From positions 67,125 to 131,124 of the forward strand of contig NZ_JAEMTA010000004.1 of the NCBI RefSeq assembly GCF_016462545.1: 64,000 nucleotides of DNA, read 5' to 3'. The notes beneath the pieces were generated by a model. It saw only the letters and a program-made list of their open reading frames with translations, was not told where the DNA came from and ran no database searches. Positions 42,498 to 52,335 of this stretch are shown piece by piece. Source of the DNA: Mycolicibacterium sp. Lineage in GTDB: Bacteria; Actinomycetota; Actinomycetes; Mycobacteriales; Mycobacteriaceae. A program made the translations under genes and the position numbers. How positions within the stretch are numbered: position 1 is the first letter of the stretch; each line of letters begins with the position of its first letter.

Positions 42498-43691
42498 ATG
42501 CCAATGCAGCCCGCGACCGTCCGCACACTGGTAGGTCTGACGACCGCCGTGATGATCGCAGCGGTGGTCGCCTTTTGCATCACCATGTTTCGTGGCGACC
42601 TGACCAAGACCGTTCCGGTCACAGTTCTGGCCGACCGCGCGGGGTTGGTGATGAACCCCGATGCCAAGGTGAAGATGTGGGGTGTGCAGGTCGGCTACGT
42701 CGAGTCGATCGACGACCTACCCAACGGGCAAGCAGCCCTTCATTTGGCGATGGATCCGGCCAAGCTGGCAGAGATACCCGCCAACGTCGACGTCGACATT
42801 GCCTCGACGACGGTGTTCGGGTCCAAGTTCGTGCGGTTGGTGCCGCCCGCCGCGCCCTCGCCGCAAGCTGTCGCAGCGGGGCAGACCTTCGATGCCTCGC
42901 ACGTCACCGTGGAGATCAATACCGTTTTCCAGCAGCTGGTTTCGGTGCTGTCCAAGATCGAACCCAAGAAGCTCAACGAGACCCTTGGAGCGTTGTCGTC
43001 GGCGTTGAACGGCCGCGGCGCCGAGTTCGGACAGACCCTGACGGATTTCGATGCGTTGCTGGCCAAACTCGAGCCGAGCCTGCCCGCTCTCAGCCACGAC
43101 TTGGAGGTGACGCCGGCCGTGCTGAATGCCTACGCTGACGCAGCCCCCGACCTGGTCAAGGTTCTCGACAACACGACCCGGATCAGCGGGACGATCGTCG
43201 ACCAGCAGGACAACCTGGACAGGTTGCTCGTCAGCGTCACCGGCCTGGCTGACATCGGCAATCAGGTCCTCAGTGAGAACAGGGCACCGTTGACAGACGT
43301 CCTCCATCTGCTCGTCCCGACGACGGACTTGACCAACGAGTACGCGCCAGCCCTCACCTGCGGACTGCAAGGAATGGCCTACCTCGGTTCCGGGCCCCAG
43401 TTGGCGGAGCCCGGCGTCGTCGACTCGGTCGGATTCACCCTTGGTATCGAGCGGTATCGATACCCCAAGAACCTCCCGAAAGTCGCTGCAACAGGCGGCC
43501 CGCAGTGTGCGGCCCTGCCCAAGGTCGCACCTGAGACCACCGCCCCGTTCGTCGTTGCCGACACGGGGGCCAACCCCTGGCAGTACGGGAACCAGGGGAT
43601 CCTGCTGAACTCCGATGCGCTCAAGCAGTTGTTGTACGGCCCCATCGACGGACCGCCCCGCAACACCTCGCAGACCGGGCAACCAGGATGA
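42498..43691 (+). CDS. mceA: Mce family protein A (MceA)
   Basis: 397 residues. One N-terminal membrane anchor (VGLTTAVMIAAVVAFCITMF), then the MCE (mammalian cell entry/MlaD) domain (VPVTVLADRAGLVMNPDAKV, VKMWGVQVGYVESI) and a helical needle region. MceA-F form a hexameric tube carrying lipids from the outer envelope to YrbE. Overlaps mceB by four bases (ATGA). Confidence 0.95.
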   Translation: MPMQPATVRTLVGLTTAVMIAAVVAFCITMFRGDLTKTVPVTVLADRAGLVMNPDAKVKMWGVQVGYVESIDDLPNGQAALHLAMDPAKLAEIPANVDVDIASTTVFGSKFVRLVPPAAPSPQAVAAGQTFDASHVTVEINTVFQQLVSVLSKIEPKKLNETLGALSSALNGRGAEFGQTLTDFDALLAKLEPSLPALSHDLEVTPAVLNAYADAAPDLVKVLDNTTRISGTIVDQQDNLDRLLVSVTGLADIGNQVLSENRAPLTDVLHLLVPTTDLTNEYAPALTCGLQGMAYLGSGPQLAEPGVVDSVGFTLGIERYRYPKNLPKVAATGGPQCAALPKVAPETTAPFVVADTGANPWQYGNQGILLNSDALKQLLYGPIDGPPRNTSQTGQPG

Positions 43692-44719
43692 CCGGCCGCC
43701 GAGTGACAGCGGTCAAGTTCATCGCCTTCGCCTCCGTGATGGTGGTGTTGTCAGGCTTCCTGGTCCTCATCTTCGGCCAGTACCGGACCGGAACGACCAC
43801 CGGTTACTCAGCCGTCTTCGCCAACGCATCCGAGCTGAAGCCGGGTGACTCGGTGCGGGTGGCGGGTGTGCGCGTCGGGACCGTCGGAGACGTCGCGATG
43901 CAAGCCGATCACGATGTGGTGGTTCAGTTCGACGCCGACCGCGACGTGGTGCTCTCGACCGGCACCAAGGCTGCCGTGCGCTATCTCAATCTGGTTGGGG
44001 ATCGCTACCTCGAGCTCATCGACGGCCCAGGGTCGACGCGGAAACTGCCCGGCGGCTCACAAATTCCGGTCGACCGGACCGAGCCCGCGCTCGACCTCGA
44101 CTTGCTACTCGGGGGCCTGAAGCCCGTCATTCAAGGCTTGAATCCCAAGGATGTCAACGCCCTGACATCATCTGTGCTGCAAGTGTTTCAAGGCCAAGGC
44201 GCCACCTTGGAGTCGTTGCTCTCGCATACTTCATCCTTCTCGACGGCGCTGGCTGACAACAATCAGGTGCTCGAGCAGATGATCGACAGCTTGAACACCG
44301 TGGTCGCCACGCTCTCCAAGAACGACGGTCAGTTCGGCGCCACGATCGAACGTCTCGAACAATTGGTCAGCGGTCTGGCATCCGATCGCGATCCGATCGG
44401 CACCGCAATCGAGTCGCTGAGCAACGGCACCGCGTCGGTTGCTGATCTGTTGAACAACGTGCGCCCCCCGCTCAAGGGCAGCATCGACCAGTTGAGCCGG
44501 CTTGCACCGCTGATCGACGGCGACAAAGGACAACTCGACGCGGTTCTGCAGAAGTTGCCGGAGGACTACCGCAAGATGGCCCGCGTCGGCGCCTACGGCA
44601 GCTTTCTGCAGTACTACATCTGCGGAATCACCGTTCGAGTGACGGATTTGCAGGGCCGGACCGCCGTCTTCCCCTGGATCAAGCAAGAAGGCGGGAGGTG
44701 CGCGGAACCGCATGCTTAA
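43688..44719 (+). CDS. mceB: Mce family protein B (MceB)
   Basis: 343 residues. N-terminal anchor FIAFASVMVVLSGFLVLIFG, MCE domain SAVFANASELKPGDSVRVAG with VRVGTVGDV, then long helical region. C-terminal YYICGITVRV and GGRCAEPHA carry cysteines typical of the Mce B proteins. Second Mce subunit; overlaps mceC by 8 bases. Confidence 0.94.
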   Translation: MTGRRVTAVKFIAFASVMVVLSGFLVLIFGQYRTGTTTGYSAVFANASELKPGDSVRVAGVRVGTVGDVAMQADHDVVVQFDADRDVVLSTGTKAAVRYLNLVGDRYLELIDGPGSTRKLPGGSQIPVDRTEPALDLDLLLGGLKPVIQGLNPKDVNALTSSVLQVFQGQGATLESLLSHTSSFSTALADNNQVLEQMIDSLNTVVATLSKNDGQFGATIERLEQLVSGLASDRDPIGTAIESLSNGTASVADLLNNVRPPLKGSIDQLSRLAPLIDGDKGQLDAVLQKLPEDYRKMARVGAYGSFLQYYICGITVRVTDLQGRTAVFPWIKQEGGRCAEPHA

Positions 44720-45794
44720 GTACAGGGGCTCCAAACTCGTTCGGTCCGGTTTCATCGGTGTCGCCCTCATCGTCATGGTGATCGCCATCGGACTGCAGCC
44801 GGAGCGGTTGGCACAGTGGGCGACGTCGATCAGACACCAGGCGCTATTCGCCGAAGCCGGCGGCCTGACCACGGGTGCGAAGGTCACCATGTCCGGTCTG
44901 AAGGTCGGTACCGTGTCCGACGTTTCGCTGCAAAAAGGCAAGGTGCTCGTCACCTTTCAGGTCGACGGCAAGTATCCGCTCGGGTCCGAGACCACCGCGC
45001 ACATTCGCACGGGTTCGCTGCTGGGGGCACGGGTCGTCACCTTGGAGCCCGCCGGCGACGGCGTCCTGCGCTCCACTGACGTGATCCCCATCTCGCGGAC
45101 CTCGTCGCCGTACTCGCTGACCGACGCCGTCAGCGACCTCACGACCAACACCGCGGGAACCGACACCGCGATGCTCAATCAGTCCTTGGACACGTTGTCG
45201 GCGACGCTAGATCAGATCGCCCCGCAACTCGGACCCACCTTCGACGGGGTATCCAGGCTGTCCCAGTCACTGAACAGCCGAAACCGCTCGCTGAGCGAGC
45301 TGTTGAAGAACGCTGGCGACGTGACCGAGACCCTGTCCAAGCGCAGTCAGAAGATCGACGCGCTCATCCTCAATGCCAATGACCTCCTTGGCGTTCTCGT
45401 CGAACGGCGCGATGCCATCGCCTCGCTGCTGGCCAGTACCGCAGTCGTCGGCAAGCAGCTTTCTGGCTTGGTGGCTGACAACGAGAAGGCACTCGCACCC
45501 ACCTTGGACAAGTTGAATTCGGTGACGGCGTTGCTCGAGAAGAACCGAGACAACATCGCCAAGGCGATACCGGGTTTGGCCAAGTATCAGATGACCCTCG
45601 GCGAGGCCGTCTCAAATGGCTTCTACTACAACGCATTCGTGGCCAACCTGGCGACGCCAGCGCTGCTGCAGCCGTTCCTCGATTATGCATTCGGCTTCCG
45701 GGCGCACGGAGCTCCTGGTCAGCCGCCGGACAATGCTGGCCCGCGCGCAACGCTGCCCCTTCCGTTCAATGGAATTCCAGGAGGATCGCGATGA
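44712..45794 (+). CDS. mceC: Mce family protein C (MceC)
   Basis: 360 residues. N-terminal membrane segment (GFIGVALIVMVIAIGL), MCE domain ALFAEAGGLTTGAKVTMSGL with KVGTVSDVSLQ, then helical region. ATGA overlap with mceD. Confidence 0.94.
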   Translation: MLKYRGSKLVRSGFIGVALIVMVIAIGLQPERLAQWATSIRHQALFAEAGGLTTGAKVTMSGLKVGTVSDVSLQKGKVLVTFQVDGKYPLGSETTAHIRTGSLLGARVVTLEPAGDGVLRSTDVIPISRTSSPYSLTDAVSDLTTNTAGTDTAMLNQSLDTLSATLDQIAPQLGPTFDGVSRLSQSLNSRNRSLSELLKNAGDVTETLSKRSQKIDALILNANDLLGVLVERRDAIASLLASTAVVGKQLSGLVADNEKALAPTLDKLNSVTALLEKNRDNIAKAIPGLAKYQMTLGEAVSNGFYYNAFVANLATPALLQPFLDYAFGFRAHGAPGQPPDNAGPRATLPLPFNGIPGGSR

Positions 45795-47272
45795 TCACCC
45801 GGAGTGTGTTGACTCGGGGGACTGCCGCCGCCCTAGTTGCGCTGATCGTCGCCGGGGCTGCCGTTCTCGTCCATCAGGTGAACTTCGGTACCACGATTGC
45901 CGCGTACTTCACCAAGACCATCGCCATCTACCCAGGTGATGAGGTACGGGTCCTCGGGGTCAAGGTCGGGACGGTCAAATCCATTGCGCCAGAGGGTACG
46001 CAGGCCAAGCTCACCATGGACATCGACCAAGGCATCTCCATCCCGGCGAGCGCTCAGGCGATCATCGTCGCCCAGAACCTGGTCGCGGCACGCTATGTGC
46101 AACTAACTCCGGCCTACGAGGACAGCGGGCCGACGATGGCCGATGGTGCAACCATTCCCGTGGATCGCACTGCCATCCCCGTCGAATGGGACCAGGTCAA
46201 GGAGCAGCTGAGTCGGCTGGCGACCGACCTCGGACCCAAGAGCGGGGTGTCCTCGAGCTCGGTCGGGCAATTCATCGACAGTGCGGCAAACGCACTCGGC
46301 GGCAACGGTGACAAGCTGCGGCAGACCCTGTCTCAACTGTCGGGTCTCGGTCGCATCCTCGCCGACGGCAGCGGCAACATCGTCGACGTCATCACCAACC
46401 TGCAGACCCTGGTCACCGCGCTCCGCGACAGCGGCGAACAGATCGTCGAATTCGAGAACCGATTCGCCACCCTCACAGGCGTACTCGATGGATCCAAGTC
46501 GGACCTAGACGCCGCGCTCACCAACCTCTCGTCGGCCGTGGGTGACGTCCAGCGCTTCATCGCCGGTACTCGCGACAAGACCGCCGAGCAAATTCAACGG
46601 TTGGCCAACGTCACCCAGAACCTCGTAGACAACAAGATGGCACTGCAGAACGTCTTGCATGCGGCCCCGAACGCGTTCTCCAATGGCTACAACATCTACA
46701 ACCCCGACACCGGCAGCTTCCTGGGATCCTTCTCCGTCAACAACCTGTCGAATCCCACCAACTTCATCTGTTCAGCACTTGGCGCAATCCAGAATGCCAC
46801 CGCATCGGAGACGGCCAAGCTCTGTGCCCAATACCTCGGCCCCGCCTTGCGGCTCTTCAACTTCAACAACATCCCCATCCCGCTCAACCCGTATCTGATG
46901 AAGTCCGCGAGCCCGGAGAACATCATCTACTCCGAGCCTGGGCTGGCACCCGGTGGCGCAGGCCCGAAAGCGGGGCCGGCGGATATCCCGCCTGCCATCT
47001 CGGCGTACACCGGGCTCGCCGACAACCCATTCCCGGCGCCCGCGCAAGCGGCACCGCCCTTCCCTCCCGGTCCGAGTGCGCCTGATCACCTCCCTGCGGC
47101 ACCATCGCCCGCGCTGTACCCGGGCGCACCGATACCACCGGGTGTGGCCGACCAGTCGCCTACGGGAGGTACCACTCTGCCTGATCTGTTGCTGCCGGCA
47201 GAGGCGCCGCTTCCAAATGCGGTACCGCAGGCTTCGGTTCCGCAACCTACTCAAGGGACGCCGCCGTCATGA
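45791..47272 (+). CDS. mceD: Mce family protein D (MceD)
   Basis: 493 residues. N-terminal anchor AALVALIVAGAAVLVHQV, MCE domain with IYPGDEVRVLGVKVGTVKSI, helical needle and a long Pro/Ala-rich C-terminus (from about 390, with repeated PAP/PPG runs) expected in the cell envelope. ATGA overlap with mceE. Confidence 0.94.
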   Translation: MITRSVLTRGTAAALVALIVAGAAVLVHQVNFGTTIAAYFTKTIAIYPGDEVRVLGVKVGTVKSIAPEGTQAKLTMDIDQGISIPASAQAIIVAQNLVAARYVQLTPAYEDSGPTMADGATIPVDRTAIPVEWDQVKEQLSRLATDLGPKSGVSSSSVGQFIDSAANALGGNGDKLRQTLSQLSGLGRILADGSGNIVDVITNLQTLVTALRDSGEQIVEFENRFATLTGVLDGSKSDLDAALTNLSSAVGDVQRFIAGTRDKTAEQIQRLANVTQNLVDNKMALQNVLHAAPNAFSNGYNIYNPDTGSFLGSFSVNNLSNPTNFICSALGAIQNATASETAKLCAQYLGPALRLFNFNNIPIPLNPYLMKSASPENIIYSEPGLAPGGAGPKAGPADIPPAISAYTGLADNPFPAPAQAAPPFPPGPSAPDHLPAAPSPALYPGAPIPPGVADQSPTGGTTLPDLLLPAEAPLPNAVPQASVPQPTQGTPPS

Positions 47273-48576
47273 CGACATCGAGAGCACTGCGCCGAATGGC
47301 GGTATCGGCGAGCGTCGTGATGCTGGCCGTTACCGGGTGCGCGTTCAATGGGGTGAACTCCCTTCCACTCCCCGGGGCGGTCGGACGTGGCTCGGGGGCC
47401 CAGACGTTCCGCGTCGAAATCGCGAATGTTGCCACTCTGGAACCGAACTCGCCCGTTCTGATCGACGACGTCGTGGTGGGCAGTGTCGCCAAGATTTCGG
47501 TGGACGACTGGCACGCCGTGGTCGACGTCTCGGTCGAGCCCAACGTCGTGGTGCCGGCGAATGCCGTAGCCAGCGTCGGCCAAACGAGTTTGCTCGGATC
47601 AATGCACGTCGCGCTCGACCCGCCGGTTGGACAGCAACCGGCGGGAAAGCTGATGGCGGGAACGACGATCCCACTCAACCAGTCATCGACCTACCCGTCG
47701 ACCGAGCAAACCCTTTCGTCGCTGTCGGTCGTTCTCAACGGCGGCGGCCTTGGTCAGATCGGCGACGTCGTTCACAACTTCAACGAGGCATTCTCTGGCC
47801 GTGAGCCACAGATCCGGGATCTGCTGACACGCCTCGACACGTTCGTCGGAACGATCGACGCGAATCGGGAGAACATCGTCGCGACCACCCAGGCGCTGGC
47901 CCGACTCTCGGGCACGTTCGCAAATGACGACGCCATCTTGTCGAGGGCGTTGCAAGCACTACCGCCAGCCCTAGACGTGCTGGTACGCGAGCGTCCGCGG
48001 ATCACGACCGCTCTCAAGCAACTCGGCACCTTCAGCGACACCGCGACGGGCGTCGTCAACGACGTCCAAGCCGACCTCGTCAAGAATCTGCAAAATTTGG
48101 AGCCCACCTTCCGGGGGCTCGCCGACGTCGGGCCGCCGCTGGACAAGGCCCTTGCCTTCGCACCCCTGTTTCCGTACGGCCAGAACCTCATCGACCGTGG
48201 CGTCCGGGGTGATTACGTGAATCTGTTCACGATCATCGACCTCACGATTCCCAGATTGAAGCGCACCTTGTTCCTGGGCACCCGTTTCGGGCAGCAGGGC
48301 GCCCCGCTAGTGCCTGCGCCAGGTGACCCGCTGTTTCAGCAATACAGCTATGACCCTCTCAGCGTCGGCATGTCGCCGCCGCCCGCTGCCGCAGACTCCA
48401 CCGGCCCTGTGCCCCCCAGTACGCAAGCGGGACTCCCGGAAGCGCCGCCGAATACCCCACCGGCGGTAGGCATCTCGCCCGTGCCGTCCACCGCGGACAC
48501 GCCACCTGCTGACGGGGCCGGTCCGCTGCCTGGGCCCTTGCCCGGTCAGCCTGCGCCGACGAACGGGGACGGCTGA
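47269..48576 (+). CDS. mceE: Mce family lipoprotein E (MceE)
   Basis: 435 residues. Lipobox VMLAVTGC with lipidated C24, the feature distinguishing MceE subunits. MCE domain FRVEIANVATLEPNSPVLID with VVVGSVAKISVD, helical region, and Pro-rich tail after about 360. Overlaps mceF by one base (TGATG). Confidence 0.94.
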   Translation: MTTSRALRRMAVSASVVMLAVTGCAFNGVNSLPLPGAVGRGSGAQTFRVEIANVATLEPNSPVLIDDVVVGSVAKISVDDWHAVVDVSVEPNVVVPANAVASVGQTSLLGSMHVALDPPVGQQPAGKLMAGTTIPLNQSSTYPSTEQTLSSLSVVLNGGGLGQIGDVVHNFNEAFSGREPQIRDLLTRLDTFVGTIDANRENIVATTQALARLSGTFANDDAILSRALQALPPALDVLVRERPRITTALKQLGTFSDTATGVVNDVQADLVKNLQNLEPTFRGLADVGPPLDKALAFAPLFPYGQNLIDRGVRGDYVNLFTIIDLTIPRLKRTLFLGTRFGQQGAPLVPAPGDPLFQQYSYDPLSVGMSPPPAAADSTGPVPPSTQAGLPEAPPNTPPAVGISPVPSTADTPPADGAGPLPGPLPGQPAPTNGDG

Positions 48577-50198
48577 TGCTGACCCGTTTCATCAAGATCC
48601 AATTGATCATCTTTGCAGTCGCTTCGCTCGTCGGCATTACCGTGATGGCGTTCAGCTATCTGCAGGCGCCCACTTTGCTGGGAGTCGGTCGGATCACGGT
48701 GAAACTGGATTTGCCCACCTCCGGCGGGCTGTACCGCTTCAGCAACGTCACCTACCGCGGCGTGCAGATTGGCACGGTGACTGGGGTCGACGTGAGACGC
48801 ACTGGTGCGATTGCCACCTTGTCGTTGGACACATCACCCCAGATTCCAGCCGACCTGAAGGCCGAGGTTCACAGCGTCTCGGCCGTCGGGGAGCAGTACG
48901 TCGACCTGGTGCCCAATAGCGATGCGCCGCCCTTCCTTCACGACGGCTCGGTCATCGCGAAGGGAGCTACCACCGTTCCGCAAGAGGTCGGCCCGATGCT
49001 GGACCAGGTGAGCTCCCTGGTGGACAGCATTCCGAAGGACAAGTTGAGCGATTTGCTAGACGAATCCTATAAGGGCCTGAACGGCGCCGGCTACGACTTC
49101 GGATCGCTACTAGATTCGTCTTCGACTGTCATCGGTGATCTGAACCGCGTGTCCGACCAGACCCGGACGCTGGTCGAAGATGCCGGACCGCTCCTGGACA
49201 CGCAAGCCCAAACCGTGGACTCGATTCGGAGTTGGGCGCATAGCCTCGCGGGATTTTCCGGTCAGCTAGCGCAGAATGACCCGGAATTACGCACGCTGCT
49301 GCAGACCGGACCAGGTGCTGTAGACGAGGTTTCGAGCCTGTTGGATCAGGTCAAGCCCACATTGCCGATTCTTCTTGCCAATTTGACGACCATCGGCCAG
49401 ATTGGTGTGACCTACCATGCGTCGCTCGAACAGCTCCTGGTGTTGTTGCCGCCCTACGTGGCCGCGGTTCAGACCACGGGTCTGGTGCGGAACAATGGCG
49501 AAGGAATTCCGTTGGGAGACTTCGGGATAGGAATCTCCGATCCGCCAGCATGCACCGTTGGCTTCTTGCCACCGTCAGCCTGGCGATCGCCCGAGGAGAC
49601 CACGACGCTAGACACCCCGGACGGGCTGTATTGCAAACTGCCCCAGGATTCGCCCATCGCAGTCCGTGGTGCGCGAAACTACCCGTGCATGGGTCACCCG
49701 GGGAAACGCGCACCGACCGTCGAAATTTGCGACAGCGACCAGCCTTACGAACCATTGGCGCAACGTCAGCACACCCTGGGGCCATATCCCATAGACCCCA
49801 ACCTGATATCGCAGGGCGTTCCGCCCGACTCCCGCGTCAATCCAGATGCCAACATCTACGGCCCGATAGAGGGATCTCCGCTCCCGCCGGGGTCGCCCGG
49901 GCCGTCGGGGACACCGCCGGACGCGACAGAACCCACCCCGGCGCAAGCGCCGATCCCTAGTAGTCCACCCGTGGCTCCGTCAGATGTACTGGCCCCTAAT
50001 GCTGTTCCTGGGGATCCTCCGGCGGCCGCGCCCAGTTCGTTCAGTGGCAATGGTTCCGGTGGCGGTCCGTCGGTGGCGGTAGTCCACTACGACCCGCGGA
50101 CCGGTCGTTACGTAGGTCCCGACGGCCATATGTACACGCAGGCGGACTTGACGGCACCTGCGGCGGCGCGCAATTGGAAGGACATGCTGACCTCGTAG
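48576..50198 (+). CDS. mceF: Mce family protein F (MceF)
   Basis: 540 residues. Anchor LIIFAVASLVGITVMAFSYL, MCE domain ITVKLDLPTSGGLYRFSNVT with GVQIGTVTGVDV, helical region, four to five conserved cysteines around 330-390, and a Pro/Ser/Gly-rich C-terminus. Last gene of the operon. The gene group that follows starts with the opposite strand. Confidence 0.94.
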   Translation: MLTRFIKIQLIIFAVASLVGITVMAFSYLQAPTLLGVGRITVKLDLPTSGGLYRFSNVTYRGVQIGTVTGVDVRRTGAIATLSLDTSPQIPADLKAEVHSVSAVGEQYVDLVPNSDAPPFLHDGSVIAKGATTVPQEVGPMLDQVSSLVDSIPKDKLSDLLDESYKGLNGAGYDFGSLLDSSSTVIGDLNRVSDQTRTLVEDAGPLLDTQAQTVDSIRSWAHSLAGFSGQLAQNDPELRTLLQTGPGAVDEVSSLLDQVKPTLPILLANLTTIGQIGVTYHASLEQLLVLLPPYVAAVQTTGLVRNNGEGIPLGDFGIGISDPPACTVGFLPPSAWRSPEETTTLDTPDGLYCKLPQDSPIAVRGARNYPCMGHPGKRAPTVEICDSDQPYEPLAQRQHTLGPYPIDPNLISQGVPPDSRVNPDANIYGPIEGSPLPPGSPGPSGTPPDATEPTPAQAPIPSSPPVAPSDVLAPNAVPGDPPAAAPSSFSGNGSGGGPSVAVVHYDPRTGRYVGPDGHMYTQADLTAPAAARNWKDMLTS

Positions 50199-50262
50199 GT
50201 CGGGAAGAACCCCGACAGGCGAGTCAAACCGCCGCAAGAGCGACCCCGGATGACTTTGGGAC

Positions 50263-50778
50263 TCAGGCAGCCTTGACCATCTTGAACGGCATTTCGATGA
50301 CGTACCACTTACTCTCGCCGCAATTACCGCTGTCGCCAACGGTCTTGTCCTTGCCGGCAAACGTCGTCGAATCGTGGTCGACGTAGCCGGTCGAGTCCAC
50401 CGGGAAGAACATATAGGTCTGTAAACCGTGCGCGGGGCTGCCGTCGGGGCACGTTTGAAAACTGGGAATATCACGCTGGACGTACCAGGTGCCGTTCGTA
50501 CTCTCGGCTTTCGCGGTCCACCCGAGGTCGCTGGTGACCGTGCCGACACAATCGGTCGCCGTGCGGCACGTCGTGGAGAACGTCCAGACGCTGCGCACTA
50601 CGGGCACGTCGTGATACTGCTGTTGGATCTGCGCCCATTCACCGTTCGAGGTGGTGACGAACGACCCGTTGATGGCGTAGTTGTCGTAATCTGCTGAAGC
50701 CATGGGTGCCACAGTCATGATTGAAAGTGCCGACATTGCTCCAACTGCCCAACCGAGCCTCATGTGATTCACGAGCAT
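50263..50778 (-). CDS. Secreted Cys-containing protein, unknown function
   Basis: 171 residues from ATG 50778 (GAGAGGCAGGCGG upstream; longer frames to 51003 are unsupported). Signal peptide GWAVGAMSALSIMTVAPMASADYDN with probable cleavage after ASA. The mature part has four cysteines in pairs (TTCRTATDCVG, TCPDGS, GNCGES), probably disulfides, and a WTFSTTC core like other small mycobacterial exported proteins. It is convergent with mceF. Probably exported to the periplasm or envelope; function unknown. Confidence 0.72.
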   Translation of the reverse strand: MLVNHMRLGWAVGAMSALSIMTVAPMASADYDNYAINGSFVTTSNGEWAQIQQQYHDVPVVRSVWTFSTTCRTATDCVGTVTSDLGWTAKAESTNGTWYVQRDIPSFQTCPDGSPAHGLQTYMFFPVDSTGYVDHDSTTFAGKDKTVGDSGNCGESKWYVIEMPFKMVKAA

Positions 50779-50962
50779 CCGCCTGCCTCTCAACATAATC
50801 GAGGCCCGACTGGCTTTGTGAGCGTCGATCCTCGTCCGCCGGCATCCCTCGTCCATGAGCCCGCAAAGACACTCTGGCGTCGTTCCAGAATAGCATTGAC
50901 GGGCCGTCGAAGGTAGCCGAATCGGGTTGCCAGCAACCAAGTCCCAGTCCATCGGGGACTGT

Positions 50963-51709
50963 TCATATCGCGAACTCGACGTGCGACATCTTGAGTTGAC
51001 CACGGTCGCGCTCGAGGGTTAGGACGACCCGGAAGATCTGCGGATCCCGATGCGGACCCGAAACGCTGGATGCGCGCGAGGTGGCCGTCACCAGCACGAC
51101 CGCCGAATCATCGGTCACTTCCTTGACGGCTACCGCGTCGACCGTGACGGTCGTATTCACCTTCGATTGTTCCAAGGCGGCGATCAGGTCATCGGCGCTG
51201 GCTTGAAACTGATCCTTGAACTGACCCGTGGAGGTGTCGATGACTCGCTGGACGTCGTCTCTGGCGTTGGTGAAGTCGATGGACATCAAGCCCGTGATGC
51301 TGCTCCGCGCGGCAGCCGTGAATTCGGCTGTGCGCTGTTGCCTTTCGACGACATTGCGGTGGGTCCACCACATCGAACCACTGATGCCGGCAGCTCCACA
51401 GATGATCAAGACTGCAAGGACGACCCCGACCACGGCCCGCCACGCGCGAGGGGCATTTCTTCGGCGGGCCGGTGTCGACGCTGACAACGCTTGATTAGCA
51501 ATGGTTTCCGCCCCGGCGACCAGCTCCGATGGGGCAGAGAGCTCTTGGGATGACTCAGGGCTCGGGTCTGCTATCGGCGCCGCTTGGGCCAACGAATCGG
51601 CGCGCTTGCGGAGAGCGGTTGCGTGCAACCTGGCTTGTTCGGCCCGCTCGGTGGCCAGTTTCGCCTCGGTTTCCGCATCGCTGCTCGTCGGCTCATCGTG
51701 CGCGGGAAT
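50963..51709 (-). CDS. Mce-associated membrane protein (Mam), possibly ATT start
   Basis: About 248 residues if translation begins at ATT 51709, which has a perfect GAGGAG six bases upstream; the nearest canonical start is GTG 51835, which has a poor site and would add 42 unconvincing residues. Layout of Mce-associated proteins: acidic, Ala-rich N-terminus, one membrane segment (WRAVVGVVLAVLIICGAAGI near 92-112), then a Mce-type NTF2/VirB8-like extracytoplasmic domain with [20 protein letters not shown] and VAVKEVTDDSAVVLVTATS. Known family members stabilise Mce transporters. Confidence 0.72.
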   Translation of the reverse strand: MPAHDEPTSSDAETEAKLATERAEQARLHATALRKRADSLAQAAPIADPSPESSQELSAPSELVAGAETIANQALSASTPARRRNAPRAWRAVVGVVLAVLIICGAAGISGSMWWTHRNVVERQQRTAEFTAAARSSITGLMSIDFTNARDDVQRVIDTSTGQFKDQFQASADDLIAALEQSKVNTTVTVDAVAVKEVTDDSAVVLVTATSRASSVSGPHRDPQIFRVVLTLERDRGQLKMSHVEFAI

Positions 51710-51862
51710 GGTGCGCTCCTCGCAGGCAGGTCTGATTCGATTGGCTGAGGTCGTGGGGATGCAGAGTCCTGTTGTCGCAGAGCGAGTCCCAAGGCAAATC
51801 GGCCGAGAATCGGATCCGCCCAGAACTAGCCGCACGGTTGTTCCGTGTGTGAAGATGAACTG

Positions 51863-52240
51863 GTGCGTTCGACACTTGTAGCGGCAGCCGCGACCCTCGC
51901 CATCTCGGGGTGGTTGGCACCGGCCGCCGCCGCGGAGCCAGCGTCATGTGACGACCCGTATTGCGTTCCCGGGATTGCCGCCGGTGTCGAACTCGGCGCT
52001 CCGTGCGCAAACGCGACGACTTACGTCTTCGGAACCACGTCGCGGGGGAGGCTCGTATTCTGCGGTTCCCCGAGACGTTATGAGCCCCGCTACTTCCGGT
52101 CCCCTCCCATGATGGGAGTCAAGGGTGAGAACACCTCGTGTGACGGATACTCCAACGCGGTCGCGCAGGCACCGGATGGACTCTTCCTGTCCTGCGGCGT
52201 GCGAGACGGTCAGGCGACGTGGATTCGCGGCGACACATAG
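51863..52240 (+). CDS. Small secreted protein, unknown function
   Basis: About 125 residues from GTG 51863 (GTG 51845 also possible). A signal peptide LVAAAATLAISGWLAPAAAAEP is clear; the mature part has seven cysteines (SCDDPYCVPG, GAPCANAT, VFCGSPRRYEP, TSCDGYSN, FLSCGVRD). Divergent from the Mce-associated protein and next to other exported proteins. Start and function uncertain. Confidence 0.6.
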   Translation: MRSTLVAAAATLAISGWLAPAAAAEPASCDDPYCVPGIAAGVELGAPCANATTYVFGTTSRGRLVFCGSPRRYEPRYFRSPPMMGVKGENTSCDGYSNAVAQAPDGLFLSCGVRDGQATWIRGDT

Positions 52241-52335
52241 CCGAGCGGTTGCGAACGTCGATCCAGCCGAGTCGCGTCGTGGCAGAACACGGGTCGCTAG
52301 AAATATCGGGCCGTGCCAGACATCTGCGAGGTTGC

